From the NCBI RefSeq assembly GCF_905220565.1, contig NC_059408.1:3658508-3722507 (forward strand): DNA of 64,000 nt. The letters run 5' to 3'. Within the stretch, counting starts at the first letter, position 1, and every line of letters begins with the position of its first letter. The notes below the pieces were generated by a model. That model saw nothing but the letters and a program-made list of their open reading frames with translations, was not told the DNA's origin and made no database searches. This document shows, piece after piece, positions 35,152 through 47,500 of the stretch. This DNA comes from Melitaea cinxia. Lineage: Eukaryota > Arthropoda > Insecta > Lepidoptera > Nymphalidae. A program made the position numbers and the translations under genes.

Positions 35152-36885
35152 TTAAATTTATTTAAGAATGTCTGTCTACAAATTCACATAAAAATTTGCT
35201 TAAGTGTATTATTACGGGTGTTGTAAATAAGTACGGATAATGTTTCAAGTTGAAGTTAATTTAAGTTGCTTTTATTTGAATCGTTCCACAAAAACTTCCA
35301 TTTATCACTTTTAAAAGAATAAGCTTTCGAAATAAAAATACAACTAGAATTGAAACTTTTAATGCTCGAAATGGCATTGATACGGTATGTTAACTAAATA
35401 CGAAAACACAATCCTATTTATTTAAATATTTTTAATAAATGAATATTTGTATTGTTTGCAAACCAATTAGTATTTTTATCTTGTTCCTGTGTAATTGAAT
35501 AAACGAAGAATGAACTAGCTAAGCGAAGCTCTTGTTAAAATGTAAGCTCGTTATATTGAAAATTGGATATAAATTTTTTTAAAAGACTAAGTAATTGTAT
35601 AACTCGAAAACTTAATACGTTTTTAGTTTTGCTAATAAATTATTTATCTCTAAATAAAGTCTATGTACTCTCGTAACAAAATAAAGTATATGTACATACG
35701 ACACACATTACATGTTACGTGCTTAATTGTAATGTAGTCGTATGTACGCCCGTAACTTACTAACGACTGCACCTAATTGAATTTTTTTTATGTTCTGTAT
35801 TTTCAGGAAAAAAAAGTTATAAAAAAATCAAATCAAAATACGAAAAAAAAAGAAAATTCTAATGATATTTATTTGTATTAAAAAAAAATATATTTGAAGA
35901 GTAGCCATTCTTTGAAGTACTGCAAGATGTTTGATACTGCGAATATTTATCGTCGTTATTTATATAAAAAGAAATTTTATTTCAATGTTCGTTCGATTGC
36001 ATTTATTTCTCGAATTACAATTACAATTCAAAAAATTATAAGATGTTTGACAATTTTAGATAATAGAAAAAATTACGTTAAAGTTCTATTCTCACATTTT
36101 ATATTTTTTGGACTGCTCATGTTCATAACAACGATGGTGTTAGAACATACGAATAACATAGCAACCATTTCGCCATATTCTAACAACATTGCATTGATTA
36201 TTGAAAATGAATGAATGATTGAAATATACAATATAGACAAGAGTTTGGCCATAGAATAAAATATGGCCATAAAATATGGTTTTTAGTATAATCCCAGTTT
36301 CTTTAAGCGGAGTTCCGTATAATGGGCGATGATAGATAATAGTCTTTTTTTATGAAATGAACTTAAAAGAATAAAAGAAATGGAGAACATTAGCATAATT
36401 CGGTCTAAGGCAGAATTAAGTCTAAAGTTAATAAGCGGCGCTAAGTGCTAATACAAATTTTTGTCGAAATTTCTAATTCCTTTAGCGTCAGACGCCATTA
36501 ATTAGGGTAAGGAGTCGTAAAAGACGATTTAAAAAGTGAAGTGGCCGTTTGGAATATAAAAATGCCAAATTCAAATGAAGTTTGTTTATTCATTTATACT
36601 GGAGTAAATGCTTTTTACGATTTCTCGAGAACTCCACTCAGCTCTAATTTATTTATCCTTCAAAGTGACGCTTTTAATATATTTTATGCTCGTAATAAGG
36701 TTCGTTGGGAGGATACCTAAGAAACATGTTTTTAAATATATAACAAATTGTAAAACTTCGGATGTAAACACGCAAATCTGAAAGTTTAGAGCGTCATTAA
36801 AGACCATAGTTGTAGCCGCTTCGGGCCGACAACAAATCAGGTGTCGCCGCGCGGTTTTAAGGTCAACCAGCACTTTTGTACTGTA
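35152..36885. other. AT-rich non-coding DNA
   Basis: Low-complexity A/T around 35800-35895. Nothing gene-like; the 106-codon plus ORF at 35894 is AT-driven. Confidence 0.45.
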
Positions 36886-37725
36886 AGGTTAAAAAGACCG
36901 CGCCCGCAGTCTGCGGATTAACCTATTAAAAAAGAAAGCCACTTCTAACCTCCCTAACACGCTCGGCCCGATACACTATTTACTTCGGCCGTAATATAAA
37001 CACACAGACCAGGAACGATGCACTGATCGATGTCGATGCGTGCTATTTGTTTTTCTCGTGTGTCAAAGGAGATTCAGTTCGTTTTCGGAGATTTCGCGAC
37101 TTACGCAACGAGACGGGCACGTGGATACGTCGCGGTCGCCGGCGGGTTTCGGAGCGCGTTTTTGACTTCGGTGCTCGGCGAGGATCCGCAGTTCGGTAAC
37201 GGTAGCGCGATAATTTACGGGAGTCCTAGAAGGCAGCGGGCGAGTCGCCGCCGGGTCGGGCGCCCGCGAGAGCGATGTGCGGCGGGCAGCGCGGCCGGAG
37301 CGGGACTGGGCCGGCGGCCGGCGCGCCTGCGTGCACCGCGTCTCCACCCCCGATTGATGTAATATTTATCTTGGATTAAGAACTAGATAAGAAGCCAGAG
37401 GGACACACCGCGAGATAGCTGTCTGATGTGTTTTTATTTGCTCTTATTAGATTCGGCGAGCCGCCAGGAAAATTCATTTCGAAATATGGGTACGTCGATA
37501 TCGACGAGTCGACGTTGTTTATGTTTTTGTGGGTTTCTGAACCTTTCTAGTCGTTTGGTTAGCAATAGACGAAGTGTCGACGAGTGTCAGTGGATCAATC
37601 CGGGTCGGTTGGCTGGCGGTCGGGTGGCCCCGGCGGCGATCGGGCGCGGTCGTGTGACGTCACCGCGGGACGCACGCGCGCCGACAGGTGGGCGCAATGC
37701 GCCGCACCTATCATATGATTATGAC
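36886..37725. promoter_or_regulatory. CpG/GC-rich island: candidate promoter / 5'UTR exon
   Basis: G+C and CpG rise sharply at 37020-37345 (GCCGCCGGGTCGGGCGCCCG, GGCCGGCGGCCGGCGCGCCT) and again at 37590-37720, in otherwise AT-rich DNA. ORFs run through on both strands because the sequence is GC-rich; none looks like a protein. A minus-strand donor-like site, GC|GTAAGTCGCG, is at about 37103. If used, the island would hold a 5' non-coding exon of a minus-strand gene, possibly the one whose coding exon begins at 18917. A plus-strand donor-like CAG|GTGGGC is at about 37685, so direction is not settled. Confidence 0.4.
37655..37662. promoter_or_regulatory. Palindromic cAMP-response element
   Basis: TGACGTCA, the full CREB/ATF consensus, embedded in GTGTGACGTCACCGCGGG within the GC-rich island. 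An E-box-type CAGGTG follows at about 37684. The match is exact; function is inferred from context only. Confidence 0.45.
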
Positions 37726-38430
37726 GTTTCCTATCCGATTTACTGGCGGGAGCAACAGGAAATTAGTCGCCATGAACCCAACAATGTCACTATACCGTAT
37801 AGTTTTATCACCCACTTGACTCGCTTTTTTCGAACAACTTAAAAAGAGAAAATTTAATGTAACTTATTTCATCTTATACAAAAAATAAAAGTATATTTAT
37901 GGTTGGTGTCCAAATTTGTTTTTAATACGCAAAACCAGTACAAAACTACTACAAAAATGACCAATATGTACCACAGGGTTATATTTGAACAGCAGTTCAA
38001 GTAAAGAAAATAAACTATAAAACAATTAAGTGTTATATAAAAATATATTTAAAAAACAAATTTTATAAGAAAGATACACATATATGATTACAAAAAGTAT
38101 ATATAAAGTACATTATTACAATCGTAATTGGAAGCTTAACTTATTGACTTACAGATAACAAGACACAGTTGGAAAATCCGACAACGGGAGTAAATAATGA
38201 GCCTCACACAGATTAGTACGTATGTATATACAACGTTATATTACTATTTACTATTTATACAGAGGATCAGCTCCGATGACCAACAGGATGAGAACACATT
38301 CGGTTTTTGTTACACCAATGTTGTACAGCTAAACAAAGTCCGGACCCGATTACAATCGAGTGTTTAATAATCACTGAAAACGATGTTAATCATTGTAGGA
38401 GTTAGGACTGACGTTGCAAGGTGCTAAGGA
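37726..38430. other. AT-rich non-coding DNA
   Basis: Nothing recognised after the island. Confidence 0.4.
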
Positions 38431-38834
38431 CTAAATTATCACGTTAATATGTAAATAATAACAAAAATTACTGCGTGGGTAGGCAGTAAGAATATAGCCA
38501 CCCCCTCTCTTCCCGTAAGTGTCGTAAGAGGCGACTAAGGTATAACACAGTTCCACTACCACCTTGGAACTTAAAAAGCCGAGCGATGGCGCGATAACCA
38601 TCCAATTGCTGGCTTTGAAATACACAGGCTGAAGACGGACAGCTGCGTCTTCGGTGCAACAAAGCCAGCCCTGCAGTCACCAACTCGCCTGCCCAGCGTG
38701 ACGACTATGAGCAAAACACATGAGTTCACGCCGTTTTTGGTTCGAACTTGTGGAGGCCTATGTCCAGTAGTGAACTGCGATAGGCTGATGTGATGAAGGG
38801 CTAAATTATCACGTTAATAAGTAAATAATAACAA
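38431..38834 (+). mobile_element. S1 retroposon with unusually long (34-bp) target duplication
   Basis: The duplicated blocks 38431-38464 and 38801-38834 differ at one base only (CTAAATTATCACGTTAATAT versus ...TAAT-AA). Between them is a complete S1: TGCGTGGGTAGGCAGTAAGA, GTCGTAAGAGGCGACTAAGG, TTGCTGGCTTTGAAATACAC, GGCCTATGTCCAGTAGTGAA and a very short tail (GATGTGATGA). The other S1 copies have 6-12 bp duplications. Confidence 0.85.
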
Positions 38835-39740
38835 CTTATGTTTGACCTCAACTGATGTACATACTTATGTTTGTTTTAAAGATATACATATATATCATGC
38901 ATAAATATTGTATTCAGACTTGAGAAAAGAATCGAGTTGACGATGTTGGAGCGGTAAGCAAGGTCACTGCCAACTCCGCCAAAGGGTCAGTCAACGTTAC
39001 ATATAAATAGACAATGGGTAGGAAGGATTACTTATTCATATAGTTGCCACTACATGGTGCCACTACTGGTTTGGTGTGGTGGTTATTTTACTTTGTTCTT
39101 ACAGGTATAGTATAATATGAGGTTGGTTAAAATTAGACTGGAAGTAGACTATGCAATCAGACTTATCAATACTGTCTAATTCAGTTTAAGGTTTTAATGT
39201 ATTTCTATTACCAGGGTTCTATTAACAACCCCTCTTACATACACAAACGAAAGATAGCTTTAGTAGCCACGATACCTTAAATAGCTATAGCCAATTAGCT
39301 ACAGCTAGGCTCCACCGTAAAACAAATACCTACTTAAGGAAAGAAAATTTACTCTGAGATATGTGTTCGGAAATAGAATTCATATCTCAATTTCAAGTAA
39401 CTCGAGCGAAAAAATCTTACGAGCGTAAAGACACATTTGTTATATTCCCTAGCGTAGATAAAATATTTTGAGAGTATACGACCTGCGCTGATTCACCCGC
39501 TCTTATAACGCCGCTCCTCTGATTTTTATACGCAAACTTCATCAATAACATATAAAAAAATTATTGTCACTAAAAATATTTTAACTAATGAAAATAATAA
39601 TAGACCAGTGCATTATTTATTTGAAGAAATTGTATTACCGTCTGTGTCACAACAACTGTAACTGTGTCTGTGTAACAACTTTATCAACAATTGCGAAAAA
39701 AAAAAACGTATTCGAACTTGAGTACATTAATAATAATAAT
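38835..39740. other. AT-rich non-coding DNA
   Basis: Nothing recognised. Confidence 0.45.
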
Positions 39741-40052
39741 TGTGTCTGCTCGCAAACGAAAAAAGCCGACTTCAGTTACACCGACAAGTAATACAACGTA
39801 AATAGACGAAAGAAATTAACAAATGCTTTAGTCTTCACTACGATTTTTGAGAGTTTCCCTCAATTTCTCTGGGATTCCATCATTAGATCCTGGTTTCCTT
39901 ATCATGGTACCACACTTGGGATATATCTCTTTTCCAACAAAAACCAGAATTTTCAAAATCGGTTCATAAACGACGAAGTTATTCGCGAACATACATAAAA
40001 ATATATATACGGTCGAATTGAGTAACCTGCTCCTTTCTTGAAGTTGGTTAAA
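39741..40052. repeat. M-family repeat, partial
   Basis: TCTGCTCGCAAACGAAAAAA-GCCGACTTCAG at the left and CTTGAAGTTGGTTA at the right. The central module GGGATTCCATCATTAGATCC, TGGTTTCCTTATCATGGTAC is shared with 3744. Confidence 0.6.
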
Positions 40053-40149
40053 AAGTATTTTATTAACGATTCCAAATTTGAAAAAGGTATTATTAATAAA
40101 TATATATTCATATAGGAGAGTAAGGACAAGTAGAAATTGGAAAGGGCTT

Positions 40150-40376
40150 TTTAAACATAAAAAATATATATAAACGAACTTTTTAACTATATAAACATTA
40201 GGTTTTTAAACGGTTTTATTTAGCTCACCCCGTTTGTTTTATTTTTTATTCTTGGGTCAAATTTAGTAATTCAAATTTCACCCTCTTCCTGTCAACCGAT
40301 TAATCTGAAATTTTGTATACACTTTGGATTTTGGTGACAATACAATATTATGTTTATTCATTATCATTATAAATTC
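40150..40376. repeat. Left flank of the tandem array, related to the inverted-repeat arms
   Basis: ACTTTTTAACTATATAAACA, then AAACGGTTTTATTTAGCTCA resembles the arm sequence ACTTTTTAAGTTAAACGGTT at 41055. The array and the inverted repeat therefore probably belong to one element family. Confidence 0.5.
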
Positions 40377-40980
40377 AAGATGGCCGCCGCTACAAAATGG
40401 CGGATAATTTATGTTTTATTAATCCCATCAATATGGGTATCAAATGAAAGGGCTCAACAAGCAAAATACAATATACTATAAAAAATTGAAATCCAAGATG
40501 GCGGCCGCTACAAAATGGCGGATAACGTAGGATTTATCAATCCCATCAATATGGGTATCAAATGAAAGGGCTCAACAAGTAGAATACAATATACTATAAA
40601 AAATTGAAATACAAGATGGCGGCCGCTACAAAATGGCGGATAACGTAGGTTTTATCGATCCCATCAATATGGGTATCAAATGAAAGTGCTCAACCAGTAT
40701 AATCAATGTACTATATAAAATTAAAATCCAAGATGGCGGCCTCTACAAAATGGCGGATAACTTAGGTTTTATCAATCCCATCAACATGGGTATCAAATGA
40801 AAGGTCTCAACAAGTAGAATACAATTTACTATGCAAAATTGAAATCTAAGCTGGCCGCCGCTACCAAATGTGTGATAACAATTTTTTATCAATCCCACCA
40901 ATATGGGTATCAAATAAAAGGGCTTGACAAGAAGAATACAGTGCACTATACAACCTCAATATTTAAGATGGGCCTTGCAA
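40377..40980 (+). repeat. Tandem array, five ~118-bp units
   Basis: Unit starts, marked by AAG(A/C)TGG(C/G), fall at 40377, 40495, 40613, 40730, 40848 and (partial) 40965, giving periods of 118, 118, 117, 118 and 117. Each unit has AAGATGGCGGCCGCTACAAA, ATGGCGGATAAC, CAATATGGGTATCAAATGAA and GGGCTCAACAAG. The middle units are most alike; the first and last are more diverged, as expected for arrays kept by unequal exchange. No coding potential. Confidence 0.85.
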
Positions 40981-41036
40981 TAATGAAGCACTAAATGAAT
41001 TAAACAGAATGCGAAATAAAAACTAAAAACTAGAAA

Positions 41037-41798
41037 ATAAAAATAGGTAAAAAAACTTTTTAAGTTAAACGGTTTTATGTTAAACATACATTGCAATGTT
41101 TAAGATAAATGTACTAAAAACCAAAAAATAATAAAATAGATACAGTCGTGGGAATTATAAACATATGCATAGACTAGACTAAAATAAAACCGTGGGGCAC
41201 GTCAATTGTCTACAAATTATCGACTTAATGTGCGATAGAAGAATCGTTTAATTCGTCGTTAAAATAGGCAGTTGGCCCGCAGACGGTAAGGAAATTACTT
41301 ACTATTTTCTTGCTCATGGAAATTCCAATAGTTATACACTCCATGTAAATAAAAGAGATGTTTCAACTAGTTTATCGTTGGACATTCACACTGCTGGCTG
41401 GCGAGGAATCGTTTCACTGCTCGTAGTTTGTCTTTAATCGACAAAACATATGATAAAAGTACTACTCGCTCACCACTATGAAACCCTAAAACTTGCTTAT
41501 AATCGAGCTTGCTAGCTTGTTTCCACATTCTAGCCCTACTTATCACACGTCCATCGTTGTCGGTTGAACAACTGCCTAATTATAGTGTAACATTACAAAA
41601 CAAACATTTTAATCAACGATTGTAGACAATTGACGTGCCCCACGGTTTTATTTTAGTCTAGTCTATGCATATGTTTATAATTCCCACGACTGTATCTATT
41701 TTATTATTTTTTGGTTTTTAGTACATTTATCTTAAACATTGCAATGTATGTTTAACATAAAACCGTTTAACTTAAAAAGTTTTTTTACCTATTTTTAT
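41037..41798. repeat. Perfect 179-bp inverted repeat with 404-bp loop
   Basis: The left arm 41037-41215 and right arm 41620-41798 are exact reverse complements over all 179 bases as far as I can compare by eye. The arm's outer end is ATAAAAATAGGTAAAAAAAC and its inner end is CACGTCAATTGTCTACAA. The loop (41216-41619) has normal composition and no ORF of note. No flanking target duplication was found, and the left arm lies 56 bp from the tandem array. It could be a foldback transposon, or a recent inverted duplication of the array's parent element. Confidence 0.8.
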
Positions 41799-42359
41799 AT
41801 ATTTTGATATACATTAATTGGGTTTGATGAAACACCGCCTGTTGCTTACAATTAACGAAATCGCGTGTTAACAGACAATCGTTTGTTGTTTTTTGGGGTA
41901 GATATGTAAGAAGGGACTGACAGTTGGGCTATTTGGATGTCCGGCGGACGTTACAAACTAATTAACTAAACTATCTTTAGAAATCACAATATTAGATAAA
42001 AATTCATTGCGTTAGAAGCGACTATTTTATTCACGTTTAGGGAAATATAGGTGTTAAAGTTATCACTAATTAGGTTGCTTACCGTAGGAACAGACGACCG
42101 TGTGCTTTTCTTGATCCAGGCGTATTTACTTTTAAGCATATTTTTGTGCTAATATACAGACTTTCATATCAAATCAAATCTATAGTTGTGATGTTCTAAA
42201 TCTAATGAGTAATCTTGACATTATTTTGAACACAATAAACTGAAGATATTATGTTCCAAGAAACGCTGATTAGTGAAGATTTCTTTATAGTAAATAACTT
42301 GTCTATTTGGTAAGGTTTAAGGCTTTATTATGACATGTTATAACGCTTCACACTCAACG
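41799..42359. other. Non-coding DNA
   Basis: A short motif at 42088-42112 (AGGAACAGACGACCGTGTGC) resembles 15313-15337. Otherwise nothing recognised. Confidence 0.4.
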
Positions 42360-42540
42360 GCCCCAAGTAGGATTTTCTCCTGTGTCTGGGGTCCGGAAAC
42401 ACACACAATACACAAGCACAACGCCCAGAACACGACAAACATCTATATAGCCGATACAAGTGTCTGTCGTGAGCGGGAATCGAACCCGCGACCGCCAGCG
42501 TGACAGCCAGTACTATAACCGCTGCGCCAACGCGTCGTCA
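42360..42540 (-). repeat. tRNA-headed SINE, diverged T relative
   Basis: The minus strand reads GTTGGCGCAGCGGTTATAGT (A-box-like), CGCTGGCGGTCGCGGGTTCG and ATTCCCGCTCACGACAG (B box GGTTCGATTCC). A body with TAGATGTTTGTCGTGTTCTG and CCGGACCCCAGACACAGGAG follows. It lacks the LINE-like tail of the 27627 copy. Both pol III boxes are near consensus. Confidence 0.7.
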
Positions 42541-43845
42541 CGTACGTATTACACATTTGGAAAAAAACAACGTTGTGACTATCTTTATGACGGAGACAAA
42601 CAATATAACATTATCACAAAGGTAAGAAACACGCATTAAGTCAAAACTAATTTATAGAATAAACCGAAATTTCGCTTTTTTATCAGTTTGACAATATAAA
42701 ACAAATTAAAGGGTGATTGAATAAAATGTAAGGGGTTAATAAAATCATCTGACATTACCTACGTCAAGAGCAATCCCCACTTTATCTATTTGTACCCTCG
42801 TCGTGGAGGAAAATTGGAAAAATTACGATTTCGTCCACGTTCTATTATATAACCGAAGGAGACGCGAGACGCATTCTTATCAAAATACGAGAGCATGCAG
42901 GACTCAAATTACCACAAGAATTCATAATATCATAATTTTAGAATAAAATAATACTTTATATTTAGGATTCGAGTCCTTCGTATTTACATTACAAAAGTGA
43001 TATTAAACCTGCATTTTATTAACAGCAAACTCTTACTACCAAAATATAAGCTTGAGAATTTTCGTATCAAATATATACTTGTAATACACATACATAAACA
43101 TTGTAACATACACATTTGTCAGATATCACATAAATAATAAAAAAGCGATTCACGAAATACCACCAGCTACATATCGCAATAACGTAATGGAAGTGCAAAA
43201 CAACACACTGCATATTCTTAACACGTCAAGTCCATACATAAAAAAACATATACGAATGTATTTTAAACACTTACATTTTTAACGATCCGTCCGTCGACCG
43301 CGAGGCTCGGCCGAGATGAAAAATTAATTAAAAAACCACCGAACTCGGTTTAGCGTCTCGTTTCAATAAACGAACGCGCTAATCCCCGGCTTTGCGTTTA
43401 TTAAATCATTAAATGTTTCATTTTTATCACGATCCTAGTGTTTGAAACACTCGTTAAAAGTTCCCATTTAAAAGAAAAAAAAAATGTTGTAATGTAAAAT
43501 ATAAATATTTTGTCAGTTTAAACGAAGATACGTATAGAATTTTACTTGACTACGCGAATAAATGTCCTTTGTCTCGAAGTACTCAATATGTGTAATTTAA
43601 TTATGTAATGTAAACCTTATTTTGTAAGGTCACAGGCGCATATATGGAAATTAGTGTAAACGCGAAAGACAATAAGTGCCTACAAAAAATCAATAATTCA
43701 AACATTTTGCAAAAAATGAAAAGTTTATTTACCATCCTAAAAAAGAAAATAAATAAAGAAATATCGCTCTAATTGTGCGAATCAAATCAGATTGAGTTGC
43801 ATCGATTTCCTTCAATATGTAATTACAGTTAATTATAAGTTACCT
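42541..43845. other. AT-rich non-coding DNA
   Basis: No gene or repeat recognised up to the LINE's target duplication. Confidence 0.45.
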
Positions 43846-43856
43846 ACTAAACTAAC

Positions 43857-44513
43857 CGCCGTGTTGGCCGTGTGGTTTCCGGCTCAAAAGAATCGTACCA
43901 CCCCATTTCTTCCCAGGGAGTCGTAAAAGGCGACTAAGGGAACTCAAACTAGACCTTCTAGTTTGCGTAGTTATTCACCATCCAGGAAATGGAAAATTCC
44001 GTTATTAAACCCGGAAGGAGTCTCCGTTAGGCGTTCTCGCAGCTGATTCCTGCAACCGAGCTGGCTCCGCACGTATCGGCTTGCCGTTCCTGCGGATTAA
44101 GTCAGCTAGGTCGAGAGGGTGGGCGTGGGTCTTGGGCAACCCTGCGTTTTCCTTAATCTGTGTCCCAGGCGACGCAGTGTCTGCGGAGAGGTCACTCTGC
44201 CCACGACAGTGCTGCTGCGTGGAAAACAACACGGGGAGTGGCAGTGACCGGTTATAAGTCCGCATATAATAGGCGTCAAGTGCGGGCGCCAGGGGTCACT
44301 CTCGTCAGTGGGAGGGTTCATCGAAGACCCATTGATCGGTTACCGCCCGCTTAAACCGGGCAGCCCCCGGCCAATTAGGTACCGATCCGCCTCGTCGTGG
44401 ATTTGCTTCTTTAGGGTGTAGGAAGCACTAGTAAATCTAGAAAGTTCACGTCGTTACCAACCACACCTGGATCTAAGCAGCAATTAAAAATACACACCAA
44501 AAACCCACTTTTC
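43857..44513 (+). promoter_or_regulatory. 5' leader of the LINE
   Basis: A GC-richer 5' untranslated region with no long ORF in the coding frame; the frame is open from 44415, but the first ATG is at 44514. The first ~90 bp (GTGTGGTTTCCGGCTC, ACCACCCCATTTCTTCCCAG, GTCGTAAAAGGCGACTAAGG) align with the start of S1 retroposons. It probably contains the element's internal promoter, by analogy with other full-length LINEs. Confidence 0.55.
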
Positions 44514-47500
44514 ATGCGTTTATCGACATGGAATGTCCGTACGATGAGGACAGGCTTCCCAGACACCAATGGAAGCTCAAATGGCGCTGACGACCTGCGC
44601 AAAACTGCCTTAATCGATGTCGAGCTCAAAAGACTTAACATAGCGGTTTCCGCACTGCAAGAGACCAGATTATCGGACGAAGGCTCAATACGCGAGGCCT
44701 CATATACATTTTTCTGGAAGGGAAAGGACTCTACTGCCGCACGTGAGCATGGCGTTGGTTTCGCAATCCGCAATGATCTCCTTTCCGCAATCGAAACTCC
44801 TCGAGGAATTTCGGAGCGCATTATGGTGTTGAGGATGCGAAGCAACTGCGGCTTTGTTACTTTTATTTCCGCATATGCCCCAACACTAGTTTCACCTGAC
44901 GAAGCCAAAGACCAATTTTACGACCAACTCACTGAGACGGTACGTGGCGTAAGTTCTAGTGACAGACTTTACATCTTGGGTGACTTTAACGCCCGGGTCG
45001 GCCAGGACAGCTCTGCTTGGCCCGATTGTGTGGGTCCCCACGGCATTGGAAAACTCAACGAGAACGGACAACGTTTACTTGAGTTCTGCTCGAGCCAATT
45101 GCTGTGTGTGACCAATACTTTCTTCAAGGGTAAGCCTATGCGTAGGGTGTCCTGGAAGCACCCTCGCTCTGGTCACTGGCACCAGCTAGACCTAGTCCTC
45201 ACCAGAAGAAAAGACCTCCGCGAAACCATTCACACGCGTACATTCCACAGCGCGGAATGTGACACTGATCATTCCCTAGTAGTAACACGTGTAGCCCTGA
45301 TCCACAAAAAGATTCATTCGTCCAAACCACCTGGTAAGAAGAAATTAGACCTTCCTAAAACCAGGCATGACGATTTGATTCGTGATTTTGAGGATTTGGT
45401 ACGTAAGGAGACTGAAACTTGGGATGTAAATGCGACCGTCGAAGACGAATGGAGTAATGTCAGAGCTCTTCTCACGGAAACAGCTGCCAAAGCTTTCGGC
45501 TATCAGAGAGCTAAATCTCAAGACTGGTTCACTGAAAATATAGAGCAACTTTCACCCTTGCTTGACTCTAAACGCGACGCTGCTCTTGCTCACCGTCTGA
45601 ATCCTAATCCAAAGACGCGCGAAGAGCTTACAATTTCTAAAGCAGCTCTTCAACGCAGCACACGCCACTTTGCGAATGTCTATTGGACCAATATTTGCCA
45701 CAACATCCAAGCGTGTGCAGACTCAGGAAACTTCAGCGGTGTGTACTCTGGTATAAAACAGGCCATCGGCCCAGTTTCCAAAAAGACAGCTCCCCTTAAA
45801 GAAGCTGATGGCTCTGTTATAACAGATCGTCATCGTCAAATGGAACGTTGGGTAGAACACTTCACCACTCTCTATGCAACTCCAGTCAGCATCGAACCGG
45901 AGGCTATTCAGAGCATGCCTAAACTGGATACTTGGAGTCAATTAGACGACCTACCTACTATAAGGGAATACCACATTGCTGTAAAGCAGCTTAAGCGCGG
46001 TAAGAGTCCTGGTAGTGATGGAACCCAAGCAGAAATACTTAAACTTAAGTGCGTGTCACCTATTCTGCACAGTCTGCTGTGTAAGTGCTGGGAGGCGGGG
46101 TGCGTGCCTCGGGATATGCGTGATGCCAACATCATCACACTATACAAAGGGAAAGGGGATCGCGGCGATTGCAACTCCTACCGTGGTATTTCCCTTTTGA
46201 GCTCAGTCGGCAAGCTATTTGGACGTGTAATATTAGGAAAGCTCCAAAAACTTGCAAATCGCGTATATCCTGAGGCACAGTGTGGTTTTCGCCCCCGGCG
46301 TTCCACAGTCGATATGATTTTCTCCCTTCGCCAATTACAGGAGAAGTGCAGAGAGCAGAAAACGCCATTGTACGTGGCGTTTGTTGACTTAAATAAGGCC
46401 TTCGATACCGTCAGCAGGGAGGGTCTTTATACTGCACTGAAATGCATTGGGTGTCCACCGAAACTCTTGAGCCTTGTTCAATCCTTTCACGAAGATATGA
46501 AGGGCGCTGTAGTTTTTGATGGCCAAACGTCTGATCAGTTCGAAATGCGTAGGGGTGTCCGTCAGGGCTGCGTGTTGGCTCCTACCCTGTTTGGTATATT
46601 CTTTTCGATTATCCTAAGAACTGCTTTCGGCGATAGCTAACAGGGTATCCACCTTCATACAAGAGTAGACGGAAAGCTATTCAACATCTCACTGCTTCAA
46701 GCTAAACGAAAGCGTCATGATCTTTTCGTTGACTCTTTGTTATTTGCCGATGATGCAGCTTTTGTGGCAAACTCAGTTCTCGAGCTTCAAACAATCATGG
46801 ACAAATTTTCCAAAGCATGCACTTTGTTTTCCATGTCCATAAACCCCAAAAAAACTGTGGTTCTAGCGCAAGGCAGTGCAGAAATACCTGCAATAATGCT
46901 GGATAGCACTGCTTTACAAGTGGTTGATAGGTTCTGCTACCTGGGATCGACTGTCTCGAACAGTCTCTCTCTAGAAGCAGAGATCAATACTCGCATCGGA
47001 AAAGCGGCGACTACGTTCGGGCGGCTCAGTACAAGAGTGTGGAACAACAAACATCTTACCAACAGGACCAAGATGATAGTATTTCAGGCCTGTGTTTTGA
47101 GCACGCTCTTGTACGGAGCGGAGACGTGGACGTCCTATGCGAAGCAAGAACGTCAGATTAACACTTTTTATATGCGCTGCCTACGGAACATCCTGGGTAT
47201 AAGTTGGAAAGACAGAGCGACCAACGAGAGGGTTCTACAAATTGCGCGGATGCCCAGTCTAACTGCCATGCTAAAACAGCGTCGGCTGCGTTGGTTGGGG
47301 CATGTACACCGGATGGACCCCTCTCGACTTCCGCGGCAGATCATGCTTGGCGCAGTTGCGAACGCAAGGAGGGATGTTGGGAGGCCTTTGCTCCGTTTTA
47401 AAGACTGTGCCAAGCGCGATATGGTCGCTTTTAACATAAATCACAACAGCTGGGAAAAGTTAGCCGAGAACAGAGACCAATGGCGTAAGAGCGTGAAGGA

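Noticed and set aside
35894..36214. 106-codon plus-strand ORF
   Set aside because: Ile/Phe/Asn/Lys-rich translation of AT-rich sequence with no supporting signal.
37030..37362. ORFs on both strands of the GC-rich island as proteins
   Set aside because: Open frames follow from high G+C; both translations are low-complexity Arg/Ala/Pro with no motif.
40377..40980. CRISPR-like array
   Set aside because: Units are ~118 bp and repeat over their whole length with no unique spacers; the genome is eukaryotic.
44411..44908. 165-codon minus-strand ORF across the LINE endonuclease
   Set aside because: Antisense shadow of the strongly supported plus-strand endonuclease frame; no independent motif.
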